DNA of 64,000 bases from Karalla daura (GCA_029224185.1 CM055206.1:9166183-9230182); one strand, 5' to 3'. Positions 11,870-26,500 are shown, counted from the first letter of the stretch. The notes: generated by a model not told the origin, from the sequence alone. Made by a program: numbers and translations.

Positions 11870-14800
11870 GTGTTTGCACCGTGGCGTCTATAGCTTGTGG
11901 GGAATCCATCAAAGCTTATCATTATAAGTAAACATGACAGAGTGGACAAAATGTCTTGTGCGCCGCCAGGCCTGCTATCTAACCGCAAGCTATATCTGTG
12001 ATGATGGACTGATGTGGCGCTGGCTTGGACTAACCAGAGTCTGAGTGTGAGAGTGGGAGTGTGCGTATGAGTGCACACAGACACACGTACACCAGAACAC
12101 ACACATCAAAAGGCATACACATGTAGACACTCTGGCTCGGGAAGCACACACTCCGGTTACCTTTAACATGACCCTGATATCTTTTGCCTCTCAAAGGAAT
12201 ATTACCTTTACAGTACATGAAAAGTTGACTTATCACACAATCATAAATGAGCAGACGCAGTTGTAACTCATATAGGTATTTATAGCTGTTATTTATTGGT
12301 CCGTGTTTGCTGGGGTTCATACTTTTGCCTATGAGTTGAAGCAGAAGCTATACTTTTCCCTCTGAAAAGTGATGGTTACTGTACAAACTGTACAAACCTC
12401 TTTTTATGGCACATGAGATCAGAGGAGAGTAAGGAGCTGCTGAGGGAGATTTATTACTAATGTTTGCTAATAGTCCATGATCTGTAGCTGCACATTATCA
12501 TGGTTCCTTAAGTGTTAGGGTTAGGAATAGAGACTTCTGTTCACATGGACTTGGGGATGTCAAATGAGGTTTTTGAAAGCCAGAAAATGATCTGGGAAAC
12601 GACACGTGTTCACACTACTAGCTTTTTAGAGCTTTTTCACATTTGTCCAGGGTGAGGATTGTTGCATGTGTGCACTGAGGTCAGCTTGTGTGTTCCTCAA
12701 CTTCTTACAACACCGCTGATAAGCAAGGTAAACAGCCATGCACTGTTTGCTCCCTTACCACGGTCATGTGATCAAAAACACTGATGAGAGGGTGTATGTA
12801 TGTGTCGGCGTGCTTTTGAGAGTGCAATATAGTGCTTATGTCCATCTCACCCTCAGGTTTCCTACAAGGTCTGCTTTCTTCCTTTGGGTGTGACTCCTGC
12901 ACTGTCTGGACATTTGGCCGTTAGAACGAAAAATCCCAACATTGATAACCTCTTCCCCTGCTGTTCAGTTCCTGGGTCAAAGGTCATGGCTGCAGTGCTT
13001 CAACTGACTTGGCAGACTGACAGTGGGTGTAGTGGCACTGGATGGGATACAGTATGAGGTGTGCTCCAAGCCTCGTCTCCATCACTTTCATTCCCTTCTC
13101 TGTCTTCATTAACGGACTGGTGGGCAGCATGTGCCATGTGTGTGTCTCTGCGTGTATTTGCATGCACATAGAGGGTCATTAACCTCTTGGTAACCTAGAA
13201 GGTGGTCTCTCAGTCATCTAGATACTCCCAGGCCACCAAGGGAGTGATTAATGCGTGTCTACTCCATCTAAACGAATGCAGTTTGCATTATGTTAGAGTT
13301 AAAAAGAAAAAAAACATTAAATCTGCTGCAGAGGCCCAAGAATCATGCTGCTCTGTGTGTTTGACAAGTAGACTATGACGCTACAATCAGCAGCAAGTTG
13401 CCAATTAGCTTTGTAAATTTCAAGACAAAATACAGAGTGCAGACATGCACCACTTGAACAGGCAAATTAGGTTTTTTGTGAACTTAATGCTGATTTAAGC
13501 GATTTTTGGGTTTTATGTTTCATGTGAGTTTGACTGACTAACAGCTAACTGGACGCAACTTTGAATATAGTTATACATGTTGCTCATTGAAGCAAAAAAT
13601 GGAGCAAGAAAAAATGTAGATGTCATTCAAAACAGTGTGATTTATGAACTTCAGGCTAATGACATTGAGACAAACTTTTTGGTTTGAGCTGAAATCTGTT
13701 AGTCCACTTTGCTAATAGTTTAGTGATTTAGCTGATGGTCATTTTGAAACGTTAGGCTCATTAAAAACTGAACTTATTCTAACCTTGTCTATATATGCTG
13801 AACATAGCAGCAACATAAACAATATGAAAATGTACCTTTTCGACCTGAAATGGATTAAAGACTGACAAGCTAGCTTTAGCATAGTCAGGTCTTTCACTTG
13901 GCTGCTCAGTTTGGCCTGTTCACTGAGTGTTTATACACTATCTCTACATTCGTGCAATTTATAGTCTATCTTGTGGAGCCTAAATTCTGTGATCAGTGAA
14001 TTGTTGAAACAAATAACATGCGCAATAAGATTTTTTTAAATGACGTCAACGACACTTTTATATTTTATTTCACATGCATTACATCAGTTTTAGGGACCTT
14101 TGGAAAGAAAGTCTAACCTGGTTTCCACATATTGGCTTCAACACAAAAGCTTGTAAATCTGTCAAAGTTATGGCTGTTCAGATCTGTAAGTGGGCCTCTC
14201 AGGCCTGATTTCTGTTTCAAACAGTTACTGTCTTTAGGTTCATTAATAACAACTTGCTCTCAAAGATTTCTTTGCAAATTGGTTTATTATCCAACAATCT
14301 GTCAGCATTCTTACATCTCGCCATAAACACACAGATAAAAATACTGCCTGATAGAGGAATTTCTGAAAATTTGCGGTGCTTTTTTTCACAGGTTTGGTTC
14401 ATTAAAATGAGTTACGACTCCCGTATTTCCTATTAATTATCATTTGTGTGACATATCCTTTTTCGATGTTTAGGTTTTGAAGCTTCTTGCTGCCGCAGTG
14501 TACTTGAACTTATCAGTGGTTGTAGTCTAAGCTAGAAGTGCGTGACGTCTGAAGAAAATGATTTTAAATCTCCCCAAGGCCTACGCTGGGTCAGACCTCT
14601 GTGACAACAGTTTAAAAGGATATAAGCAAGATGCTATCTTTATTTACACAGAGTTAACAAAGCAAGACAGAGGAGGGGGAAAAGAAATAAGGAATCACTT
14701 TTGTGGCTGCTTTTGCTAGTCTGACTCTTACATCCACCATTCTAACAAATGACAATGAAATGCAATAAAAGAGAAAAATGAATTGCTAATGTTCAGATAA

Positions 14801-16640
14801 GTTGTGAATATGATCATATTTGTTAGGAAGTATGAATATTTAATATATGAAGTTTGAAATATGTTGTTTTTCATCCTCTGTAACATAAATTCCTGTGTGT
14901 TTTGTACTTGAATAGCCTTGTGTAACTGTAATATTGGGTGAAAAAATTACCCCCCCAAAAAAACAGATGCAGTATTGCTACCATGCAGTTTGTGGGCCCG
15001 GCTGTAAAAAGTCTAATATCGGGGGCTGAAATGAAACTACCTGTATACAGTACAGATCTTACTGTACATTTGATGGAACTGGACAATTATTATAGCCTTG
15101 GTCTGAGAGCCACATCTTGAAAACATTAGTCAGTAAAGAGTCAAAAGTTTACTAGAGCTCATCCTTGGCTCTTTTTTTAGTGCTTCGTATTCTCTGAAAC
15201 TGTCCTACTGTGTCAGCCTCAAAGAGATTTTTGTTTTCTATCTTCTGTGTTTTCAAAGCAGTGCTGCCAGGCAGGAAAAGTACAAGCTTGCCATTCAAGA
15301 CCTAAGAAAAGAAATCAGAATAGAGCGTATATCACAGGACAGCACCATCTGGGTGGCTGTCCCATTGCTTGGTCGCACGGAAGTTCTGATGGTCTTGAAG
15401 GGGGACGATGATACCCAGAGCCCTGGGGTGCCTGCCAACACAAACCCTGCTTCCAACCAAACAGTCCCCCACAATTCTTTGCTTCAAGCAGGGTAAGGGA
15501 GAGGAGGGGGTGTGCAGAGGGTCTGATGAGAGTCTGAACAGGACGGAGGAGGGACACACCGGCGCCATGGCGATCCCTAAGACAACTTATCTCCTCTCTC
15601 ACAATGATAGCGCCTGTCAAAATAACTGCCAAGATACATAGCCAGCCAGGAACTGGTTAACTCCTTCCCCATCCAATCAGAGGGCCAGCAGCCGGGGCCT
15701 ACGTCTTTCTCCACTTTAGGGAGCTTGCTGGGACCAAAACACACATTATCTCATCCTCTTTGCTCTCAATCTCAATCAGGCTCTGTTCATCAAAACTTCA
15801 ACAGGAAAAATTACCACATTGCATTCAAACCTTCTATTTGTAGGTAATATATAGAGACTATCAGACCTGGTATGGGCAAACTGTAAAAAAAATATCAAAA
15901 TACACTTAGTTTTCTTTCTCTCACACATATTCTCAACGTTAAATGCTGCAGTGGAAAAGACCATCTTTAATAGTCTCATTAAATTGTTGTTTTTCTTTTA
16001 TTTAATTCATAGGCAGACTGACTAGACTCATGTAAATAACAGGTTTTCTTACCGCCGTTAATGTGCCAAGAATGTCAATGTAAGAACTGTTTCTTAAAGC
16101 TTGTAGAAGGCCCTCACAGACGACTGTCTTTGTACAATTTGTTGTAAATTGTCGCCACCTTGTGGTACAAGTGATGAATGGCGCTGAAGGTGGCCAGGAT
16201 GTGAAAAGGGCTAATGTTTGCCACACATGGGTTCCCGTTCAGGGATTTGTTTTGAGGGGTAACATGCAAGTTTGTGTGGGTTATCAGAAATCTTTAAAAT
16301 ACTTACCTAGCAGCTTACTTTTTCCTTTATTTTGGAAACATACAGAGCTCCCAAAGTCAGATCAAGTAGTAAAAGCTAGATTTTTAATATAAGGCACACA
16401 TAGTAAAAATTGAGCTGACAGGACTTAAGGGGCTCCTGTGGTGTAAAAATCCTTTCAACGTCACTAACATTCACCAAAAAATGTAATTATCACTCAAGTA
16501 TGGCAGGTGAAAAGGTAGAAAACTCACTAAATAACTTAATAATTCACTCAATAATGCAAAAAATAACCATCTGTCTGTCTTTTTATTTATGTATGTTACT
16601 TCTATGTAATTCTGCATATACAATCTATGCTATAGACTGT
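11866..16640. other. Intergenic DNA, nothing recognised
   Basis: AT-rich throughout, without coding signatures, RNA genes or recognisable elements. Short open frames show no resemblance to families. Confidence 0.5.
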
Positions 16641-17215
16641 GTGTAAGAGTACAAATCCAAGGTGATGTTTGGTTCCTGTGAGTCGGGATACTGTGAGATA
16701 CCCGGAGAAGTCCATCCGTCAGGGCTGATCTGCTGGACCTGCAGTCGATCCAGATGCACTGAGGAAGATCTCTGTGCTGGAGAGCGGGCTGCTCAAGCTA
16801 CGAGCTCAGATAGCCATAATTGTATCCACTGCTCCAGCCTCAGGTGTGAACCATTGTCCTGTGTCTCAGACTCATTTCCCAAAACACTCAGATCAATCAA
16901 TGACCTTTTTTGGGCTGTCAGAACTTTTTATTAGATTCGATTGATTCCCAGGATGCAGCAGTCACACCTGCCAAGGCTTGTGCTCCTCTTCCAGCTCACA
17001 CCTCGACACCTTACAGCATTGGTCCTCCCTCTCACCTCCTCCACCCTGCCCTGACTCCTCCTCTGAGAGCTCATGATCCGCCAGCACAGAGAACTGCGCT
17101 GGCAGATATCTGATAACCTTCAAACTCCTCATTCTCACCTATAAATCCCTGCATGCACTGGCCCCTCTGCAGCTGCACGTTCTGCGCTCCCTCAATTTAC
17201 ACATTTGTGTGTAAA
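16640..17215 (+). mobile_element. Decayed non-LTR retrotransposon pieces
   Basis: One frame near 16752-16835 reads LRKISVLESGLLKLRAQIA, a coiled-coil-like ORF1 segment. Around 17118-17200 another reads FKLLILTYKSLHALAPLQL, typical of the C-terminal end of LINE reverse transcriptase ORFs. The frames are broken by stops and shifts. Confidence 0.5.
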
Positions 17216-17489
17216 CGGACAGGTGGAGCCACGAAATTTGCATTTCTCACAAGATTTCATGCAAAACAACACGTGTGTTTGTGTGTGTGTGTGTGAGTGC
17301 AATCACAAGAAGTAGTTCAGTTTTACAGAACGAGAGAACAGCTGATAAACAATAGCAAAATCAAAAGCAATTTATCCCAATTACAATTAGGCCTTAACAG
17401 ACACTAACCTGTAAGCAAAGCATAGCAAATGATTTGTTTCTGCGTGTTTCTCAACCAGAGGTGTGCATTTGATATGTTAAAATGTTCGT

Positions 17490-17546
17490 ATGTTTGTCAT
17501 GGCGAAGCCAAGTGGCGCTATGTGAGCGGACCTGGTTCGAATCCCA
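17490..17546 (+). other. tRNA-like A box / B box remnant
   Basis: A perfect B box (GGTTCGAATCC, 17534-17544) lies about 37 bp after an A-box-like TGGCGAAGCCAAG. The T arm does not pair, so this is not a functional tRNA; it may be a tRNA-derived SINE head or chance. Confidence 0.3.
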
Positions 17547-17849
17547 TCTTTGGCATGTAAAATAAACACATCTAAAGGTTTCTTATTAGCGTTAATGCAA
17601 CTAGAAATACGCAGCCATAAATGAGATGTAGATGGAAACGTTCGCAAGCCTTCTTTTTTCATCTTTTCTCCCTCTTTCCCTCTCCTCCCTTATCCCCCCT
17701 CGCAGGTGGACGAACTAGACCACCAGGGATGGACGATCGCCGAAGTAAACAACTGTCATTTTTAAACGTAGTACCTACATGTTTGTATCTGCTTAGATGG
17801 CATTTTACCGTACAATCCTGCTAGTTTTTAACCGATGTTGCCTTCCCTG

Positions 17850-18000
17850 ATCCTAAAGCCCGTTTGAGCTCATTAATGTACGTGTGGTGTACACCAGAGG
17901 GCGTAGTGAAGGTGGGAGAGGCTTCATTTTGATTTTAACATTAAGCGCTAACGTTAGCTGTTACGGGATGCACGCAAGGTATGTGGGCATATCTCTAGCC
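17850..18000 (+). promoter_or_regulatory. ncoa7: Candidate ncoa7 promoter and non-coding first exon
   Basis: GC-richer sequence ends in a strong donor (CGCAAG, then GTATGT at 17979). The next good acceptor is the CCCCCTGCAG before 18904, which opens the exon holding the start codon. The transcription start is not visible. Confidence 0.35.
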
Positions 18001-18903
18001 AGCTCTTTTTTGTTAAACATAGCGTTGAAACGCGTCGTTGTACCTCGGCTTTTAGCCTGAACGCCGGGCTACATCCAGAGACAGGAATGTCTGCTGTTAC
18101 GGTAACAGACGAGCGCCTCAACGGGACTTAATATGCTTGAAATCCCCACCAGGTTTGCTATTGTCCTGTAAACAAAGTGGCTAGTTAGCACGGTTAGCAT
18201 CAGCTGTGTGTCAGCCCAGCAGTAGGAGTGGTGGACCTTGCTCGCGGTGCCTGTGTTTACTCAGACCTCGTCGACAGCCAACGGGATGTGTTTTCTTTTT
18301 AACATTCGTGTTGGAGTATTTGCTCCTGCTGCACCTTAAAGGAGGTTGAGAGGCGGGTCAGTCACAAATGAGCTCTCAGGCAAGCTGCTAAAACAACAAA
18401 CCGCTGCTTCAGATTCCAAGCTTTTCTTCTCTTATCGCATGCACTGCCGTTGTAATATAGACTATTTGTGACACTACACGTGGATGAATCTCAGTTTCAT
18501 GATTTGTGTCGTTTTCGTCTGCGTGACGCTTGTTTCATTTCGCCTCACCCTGTGATTTTTGCACCTCAGATTCATAATAGTTTGTATTTGCATCGACGGG
18601 ACTTCCCAAATTGAGCTTAAAATAGACTCACTTTTGCTATAATGACATAATAAGAAGGCATGTCTACAGTGGCATCATTAAGTAGTAGCAGATGTGTGCT
18701 TCCTGCACAGCACAGAGACGTTTTCCATGCTGCTGGTCAGCCATTGTCAGCTGACATGATTATTACAGGATGCTTTCATCGCCCTCCACTTAGGCTGATG
18801 AGGCTCTCGCCATCACTTATTGGGCTTTTTGCGGAGTGTTGTTGAGTGGAGAAGGCACCCAGTGAGCCTGCTTAATCCCCTGCCTGTTTGTTTCCCCCTG
18901 CAG

Positions 18904-19061
18904 GACGAGAAAGAAGTGTGAGAGCACAGTGTGAGACCTGATCCTCCTCTCTTGAGTGTGTGTGTGTGTGTCTGCTGGACTGGACACACTGTGTGGGGTG
19001 TGTTAGGGTGGATGCTTGTATGGATGCATTTGACTGCGAGCGCATTTAGGAGCCTGGCCCG
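18904..19061 (+). promoter_or_regulatory. ncoa7: ncoa7 5' UTR part of the start exon, with an overlapping uORF
   Basis: The exon begins after CCCCCTGCAG. The start at 19062 was chosen because MEKRDRKPGYFAR matches the conserved KQSYFARLKKK start of NCOA7 across the splice. An ATG at 18931 opens a different frame that runs past this start. Confidence 0.55.
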
Positions 19062-21616
19062 ATGGAAAAGAGAGACAGGAAGCCGGGGTATTTTGCACGG
19101 TAAGGCCCTCTGCTCTTTATATTTTGTTTGTTTTTCATTTCATTGATGTTATTAGCTTTTTTTGCATTCCTGAAGCAGGCATTATCTTGTGAATGTCGTG
19201 TGTCTGCTGTCGCCTTATGACAAGAAGTTCACCTGCTTGAAATGAACAGAGCCTTTCTGTCTGAAGTCTGCATGTTCTGTCGTGTCTGTGTGGGTGTTCT
19301 CCAGGTACTCAGGTTTCCTTCATGCAGAAATATACAGTGATGTGTGTGTGTGTGTCCTTTCCACCTATCCGTGGTCTGTTACCTGTCTTCTCCCTATGTG
19401 CACTGGACTCCAGTAGACCTCTATGACACCTCTAAGGTACTAAGTGGGTTAGATACTGGCTCAATTATCTCATGCACACATATGATTGTAAACTTGTTCA
19501 GTTTACTTGGTACTTGGCCTCAGAAGATTCTGTGTTTAGGCCTGTGGTCAGAGTTCCCACACATGCTGCAAAACCTGGAATACCTGGAAAATTTGTGATC
19601 AATTTTCCAGTGATGGAAAATTGTTTTATAAATTATAGACAAAATAAGATATCATGGAAAAACCTGAGTTGTCCTGGATAATGATTTATCCTCTATACAG
19701 GTGGTTTAAATGGTTTAGGTTTGGTCTGTATGGTCACATCTCCAAAGCATTTGTCAACCTGTAGCAAGTGAAAATGTTTTGAAAAAGTCCTGCAAAATGA
19801 TTGTGTGAACCCTGCTTTAGTTTTCAAGCTGCATTAACTAATCATTTATTCCCAGCTCTTTTTTTTCTTTTGCAGTGAGCACTGTTAGTCACCTGTCCAT
19901 GAGCTGTGCACAGCTGATGCGTCAGAGCTTTTTCAAAGAATTGACCCTAATAGGATCAGGTCCGCTTCAAAAATTGGATTTTTCCAGCATTGTGAAACAT
20001 GATAGCTGGAAGTGTGTGGAAAGAGGTTTGTCACAGCTAGAGTGCATAGGCTGCAAAGCAATCGGCACGGTCACGGGCTAAGATCAGGCCTCTCCTGACG
20101 TCTTTTCTGGAGCGTCTGGAATAATGTATTGTACTTGGCGTGAGGAGCATATAATGCTGTTTTACGTTGAGAAAGTAAACATGTTTTTCTTTTTTTTTTT
20201 TGCAAAATGAGGCCTGGAGACGGAGCGGTCGATCTAAATAATTTGATCTCTGGCTAAGCAGTGCTCACACAGTCTGTGTGCTGCCAATAGAAGTATTACT
20301 GATTGTGTACTTACTGCAGTGAGGCAATGCAGTGTAGCCCGATGGGCTTAACCCTTCATGATTTCACAGTGTTTATCGGACATGTTGGATCAATATCGAG
20401 GGAAATTGTTTTGTGACAGGGGTTGCATTTCAGCTCCCAATTATGAAGTTAGGAGTTGGCATTCATTTGGCATCGTATGCAGGCTTTTGGCTGGGACAGG
20501 GGCGCTGCTTTTACCTGCAAAGGGAGAGTGAGCTCCAGAACAACAGGGGAAACTGCGAATGGAAAACCGAATCAGACCCCTGCAGTCCTCTGCTGCTCTT
20601 AAGGCGAATGTCCGTATTGTTTGCGGAGACTGATTATGTCAGGAAGGAAAATCGGCCTGGTCGCCCACCACAGCTGCTACAACACGTAGCTCTCCTGCTA
20701 GCTGCACCATATGCTGCCTCGCTTCCTGACAAATAGAGCAAAGGCCAATGTGGAGAACGCTCATGTAACAATAACAGGCGCTAACCCATCGTCGCCTAAT
20801 TCTATTTTTAATCATTTCGCAATCGGTTCACCCCCGAAACTCGTGCACACGTGTACATGAGACCGCGGTAAAGTAAAATGTTAAAGCTAAACGATTAAGT
20901 GATGATGTTTGGATTAAACCTAATCTGGAACTAGTTGTGGGATTTTTTTGTGTACGTGGGTTCTTTTCAGGTTTCCTCCCAAAAATCTGCATGCTTGGGT
21001 GTGAGAGTGAGGGTGAATGGTGTGTATGTGCCCTGTCACGGGCTAACGTGATAGGCTCCAGCAGACCACTGTTACAACATTAGCACAGAGCAGGTTAGAT
21101 AATGGATGGTTTCGGTATGTGGGAGACTGCTGAGCTTTTGCCATGAGAGGAGGCCAAGATGATTTGATTTTCATTTGTTTCAATAGTCTTAGGGCGATAA
21201 CAAATCTCAATTCTAATATAATTGATAGAATTTTTGCATAAACACCCGGCAGGATTCGCCCTGGTAAGTGTCTGTTGCGATAGATGTGAGTAACATGTTC
21301 GGCATGCTTTGGATTAGTTTCTCATTACTTATCAGTATGAATCACGCCGAGGGCCTCAGAATCTGCCTACAAATACCATAAACTGTGATTCTGGCTCACA
21401 CACAGCCTTACGCGCGGCACTGTCGGCATAGCAACGAACTTTCACCGGGAAAGAGTGACAAAGGGTGGAAAAAATGTGGAATAAATCCTTTCAGGTAATC
21501 CATCCATTATCTTACTGGCTATCTACTTAATAATGTTGATGCCGGGACCCTGACTACACCTCTACAGGGTGAAGAGGGGGAATGCACCCTGGACAGGTCG
21601 CTCGCCCATCACAGGG

Positions 21617-21647
<31 letters not shown>

Positions 21648-23595
21648 ACACACACACACACACACACACAGACTCTAGTAGGGGCAATTTAGAGTCTCCA
21701 ATCAATCTAAACGTTTTTGGGAGTACCCCAAGAAAATACACACAGACACATGTAAAGTACACTATGAAAGGCCTGCCTTGCTTTATTTCCTTGAGGTACC
21801 TATATTCAAATTACCTTCCAGTTACTGTAATCTGAACACGCAGCTCTGTTGCACATTTGTCCATCACTGTATCACCAGTCTTGTGTTTTCATACGTGGGG
21901 TGTTGTGTTGTGTGTGTGTGCAGTGAAAGCTCTGGCCCTCAGAAGTCAACTTTCACTTGTTTTGCTGCCTCTGTTATTATGGAGCGGAGTGGCTGCATTA
22001 GTAGCTGGGCTGAAGGTTGGAGAGCAGAGTAGATGGGTGGGGGGTGGGGGGGGGGGGGGGTGTAAATGTTAACATGAAGAGGGGGGAGAGAGAGAGAGTG
22101 AGAGTGACTGAGAGACTTCAAAATGGCCCCGAGTGAAACAGATGGTGCTGTGGAGAATGTGTCTGCAGATTCCTGAGTCGTCGGCCATATGTGCCTGCGC
22201 AGCATCGGTTCAAAGTGGGAGAGCGACCTGAGGCGCTGGGAGAGGTCTGAGCCCTGTCTCTCTGCAGCCTTATCGACCCGCTCCGGACTCTCCATTAAGG
22301 CACTCCAACACTTAAAAGCGCCTCTCTTTTCATTTTTTCTTTTATTTTGTCCTTTGCCCGGAGCCGTGCTGAGCAAGACTGTCGGCTCAAAACTTGAGTC
22401 GCTACATCGATCCGGTCTCATCTGTTCTCTAGCACTCTCACATCTACACTTCCGGTTTCAGTGGGCCACATAGAGCTCGTTTTAAGTGCACCACTAACCA
22501 GAGGTTCGACTGCACTGCGGTGTTTCCCCCTTAGTGGACCCCAACAGGGGCTGTCGGTTTTGTTACATCATTGCTGTACCTATCAATGATTTAACATGGG
22601 GGGAAAGGACAGTCTGAGAGAGAGAGAGAGAGGCATAGTTGAAGGAGTGATGCAACAACAAAACAGAAACCGCTAAATTGTAAAAATGTATAGTTGAGTT
22701 GGTAAAGGCAAGGAGCTGGAGTTTGATGAATAAGATGATCAGAGTTTGAGAATTTCAGATTTTAAAACACTGGAGTTAATGTGGAAGATGTGACTCTTGG
22801 ACTATTTGAACCTTGGATATTAAGGGTTTTCCACATATCCTGATAAAATCTGTGTTTGGGGATAAACTTTTGTACATTTCCTAGGTAAATGTACAAAATA
22901 TTACTTACAACTGTAGAAAGTGACACCCATACATATTAGTGTGTGGTGTGACAACTTGTCTGATACTGCAGCAACTAAAAAAAGCATGCAAACACTTCTG
23001 TTGTCGAGCGGACATCACTCATGTCAACCACTGTGAGATTTTACTGACTGTGTGGGTAATTCTTCTGAATTCTGCCTTGGTTTCATTTCAACACGCGAGC
23101 TCAGTCCCAGCACAGTTGTCATGAGCGGGGTCATCAGCTGTAGGAACGAATGCTTTTTGTCCCGGGCTGTAACATGTTTATTTCAGCTGTTAAGTGGTGC
23201 ATTCTAATATGAGGGTCCCCGGGGGGGATTGAGTCACGTTTTTAGTCGGTGCCAGGCGGCCATTCTCATCCCCTCACCCTCGGCTTCATGTTTAAACCTT
23301 GGAGGTTATGGCATGTTTAGCCAAATTAAATCCAGACCGACAAGAGGCCGGATAACATCTGATTCAATTCTTGTATTTCAACGCCTCAGAGTGGCAGAGA
23401 GTCATTGTGCTCGTGTCGGTCCGTCTCCCTCCGCCAGGCTGAAGAGGCGCAGGCAGCTCAAGCAGAGCCAGTCAGAGAAGAGTGCCAACGAGCAGAACCC
23501 GGCGATCATCTCCTGTCCCGACGTCCCGAACGACAGCGACCCCAACAAGAGGTCGGACCTGCAGAGGACAGCGGCCAAGCCCCACGCTGCCTCAG
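19062..23595 (+). CDS. ncoa7: ncoa7 N-terminal basic region (exons 1-2)
   Basis: Exon 1 (38 bp) and exon 2 (158 bp) are separated by a 4.3-kb intron. Spliced, they read YFARLKRRRQLKQ, a basic, probably coiled segment, followed by a polar linker ending AKPHAAS. Confidence 0.8.
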
Positions 23596-26500
23596 GTGGG
23601 TCTCACCAGGGACGTGGGTCTGTCCGTCCGTCTCTAGGCCAGACAAACGCAGACCTAGTGGTCTTAGGAGATAGCAGCGCGCTTTGAAAAGGGACGAAGT
23701 TCACCGAGGGAAACGCACGATTTCAGGATATTACAACACAGGGTTGGAAACATTCTGGTTGGTTTTGAAGCAGCTGTAGTTTCTTCCCCCCCCCACCATC
23801 AATGTTGATCTTGTTCCCCCCTCACTCTGTTATTTAAGACGATTACCATCTGGCAGATCCACAGCACACGTATCCTCCGCGCTGGGAACCAGCGCAGCAC
23901 TTTAGAACAGGAAGTTGCATAACTTTCATCCTGTACTGTTGTTCAGGCGATGCCGGCATTTAAGTCGCTGCTTTCCCAAAAAACACGTATCGCCGCCAAG
24001 CACTCATCCTCGTCTCTGCTCACGAAAAGAAACGAAACAAGGCAGATCACATCTTTACTGCTGTTTTTTTTGATTGATTCAGTGTAATAAGATCATTTGT
24101 CGGCTACTTTTTATCATCTGGCTACAGCAGACGGTGGCTGTGTCCGAGCACATTGGTAAAATGAAACAACACCTCCAGACACTGCCATTAACTATGCCTT
24201 CATCACCTTGTCCCATTCATAACATGTGCCAAATGAATCCCGGCCGGTGGGGTGTCAAAATAAACACACATGTCCATATTTGTGATGAATCTGTTTTATG
24301 TGGAACATATTTTCCATCATTAATGAAAAGTAAGCGCCCTCTGTAACTTTCATTTGTTTCAAATCATTCTGAACACAATCATCCTGGACTGAACGGACCG
24401 AGCCATTGAGAGTTACTACCATGGACTGTTCCGATATGTGTGTGTGTGTGTGTGTGTGTGCAAAATAATCCTAATCTAACCTGGAAAGACTGTTCCTGCA
24501 ACTATTATGCATTGTGCATTATGCACCACGTGTTGCAGGCATAATCACCAGCTTCCATCATTTCACGTGCGAGCCAAATTAGAGCTGCGTACGTTATGCA
24601 CACAGGTATAGGTAATCTACGCCCACAGGCACCTGAATAAGCAGCCACGCTCACATCACGTCTTTGATGCAGGGCACAGCAAAGAGCATCTGGAGTCTGT
24701 CCGTCTGATGCTTAGTCACAGCCTCAGTCTCCATGGTGGAGGCAGCCGGGGGAGTGGCACACTAATAGCCTCTGTGTTCTTGGCACGGAGAAAGTGCTGA
24801 CTGAGGCTCCTGTCTACTACAAGGGTCAGATTGTTCCTGTGTGTTTTATGATAACTGCCTCAGTGAGCGCTGCACAGTGTATCCAGGCTGGATAATGACA
24901 GGGGACCAACAAGCACTGCTAGTGTCTCAAAAGGCAGTTTAGTAGAGTGTCATGTCATCTCTGCTGGTTCATTTACACTCTGTTCAAGATGGCGTTTTCA
25001 TTCATAGTGTCTGTCGATGTACGTCAGAGCCAGGATGGAGAGAAGGCCTTTGCTTCTTTGATAAAATGTTCTGTTTTCTGTGTCTTTTGTTGTTCTTGTA
25101 GACGATGGCTGTAAAAGTAAAAACCAGACGAAGGAGAAAAGGAGGCCACCGGGGACAGTGGAGTTCATTGTGAGTAAAACTGCAGTGGAAACGCATTGAA
25201 ACATGGTTTGCTTAGGAACCATCAAAAGCTACTCAGTGCTGCGTTGCAAAGATATCCACCGAAGCTAACATGCTAAGCAGCTAGCTCCAGCTCATTCTGT
25301 CTCACGTTGGCTTGTAGTTATTGCTGGGAGGTGTTTGAAAGTGGCCAGTTCATTTTTTCACCCTTCTTATCCATGTGAATAAGTAAACTAATGTCACAAA
25401 TCCTCACAAACGGGGTGCATCATTGTCTCCTTGTCCCTCTTCAGCAAACAGATACTAGTGCCCATTAGCAGTACTGTTGTATACAGAACTTAATTTACGC
25501 ACCCAACACGACAGTTGCCTTGGCCTGCATTCGCTGACTCGTGTGCTCTCTCGTCACAGGTTGGACCTAATGATTCCCTCAACAGCATAGCTCTCAGCTT
25601 CAACATCACCCCCAACAAACTAGTCCAGCTGAACAAGCTCTTCTCGCGCAGTGTCTACCCCGGCCAGGTGAGAGGTTGATTTAGTGTGTCCTACCAGTAC
25701 GTTTACGCACACACAGCTCCGTCTCTCATTGGCTCACCACGGGCTGCCCATCATCGCTCTTGTAGAAGCTGTTCGTTCCCGACGTGGGCCAGGCAGGAAC
25801 CGACCAGAAGTCTGTGTGCTCCTCCGACCCCTCCATTGAGAATGGCTTACATGAGAGCGCTGCACATGTGAGTATGAAAGCATTCAGATAGCTGTGAAGG
25901 CTAGAAATGACTGAGTAAATCGGTCTGAAGGGATAAAGAGAAGAATTGTCCACACTCTTATACTCTACCTCTGGTGAAAGTAAGGAGTGCATTGTCAACT
26001 TCATAAATGGGGCCGACTCAAAGGTCGAAAAAAGTAGCTCTCTATATCTATCTATCTGTATATCTCTCTCTATCATGGGTGATAAAAGGGTCATTATTTA
26101 TTCATGGGCGGGCAGGCACTCATCTCTGTGATGTGCTTCTCCAATGTCCTGCAGAACGGCCTTCCAAACCACATGTCAGGAAAGTCCCTCCGCCGCGAGC
26201 TCTCCCCAAACTCTGAGGACGAGAGCCCGGCGACGGTTAAATTCATCAAGATGAGCTGCAAATACTTCACCGACGGCATGGTAAGAAGCTGAGGAGGCGG
26301 GGACTGCGGTCCGTCCGGACCTGGGCCCGGCGATCGAATGTCACCCAACCGTTCTGTCCCGTCTGCAGGGAGTGGTGGGGGGCGTGCTGATCGTGACGCC
26401 CAACAACATCATGTTCGACCCGCACAAGTCGGACCCGCTGGTGATCGAGCACGGCTGCGAGGAGTACGGCCTGATCTGCCCCATGGAGGAGGTGGTCTCT

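Noticed and set aside
17490..17546. A tRNA gene
   Set aside because: The B box is perfect but the T-arm stem does not pair and no acceptor stem was found.
22189..22473. 94-codon frame within ncoa7 intron 1
   Set aside because: No homology recognised, no in-phase splicing to ncoa7 identified.
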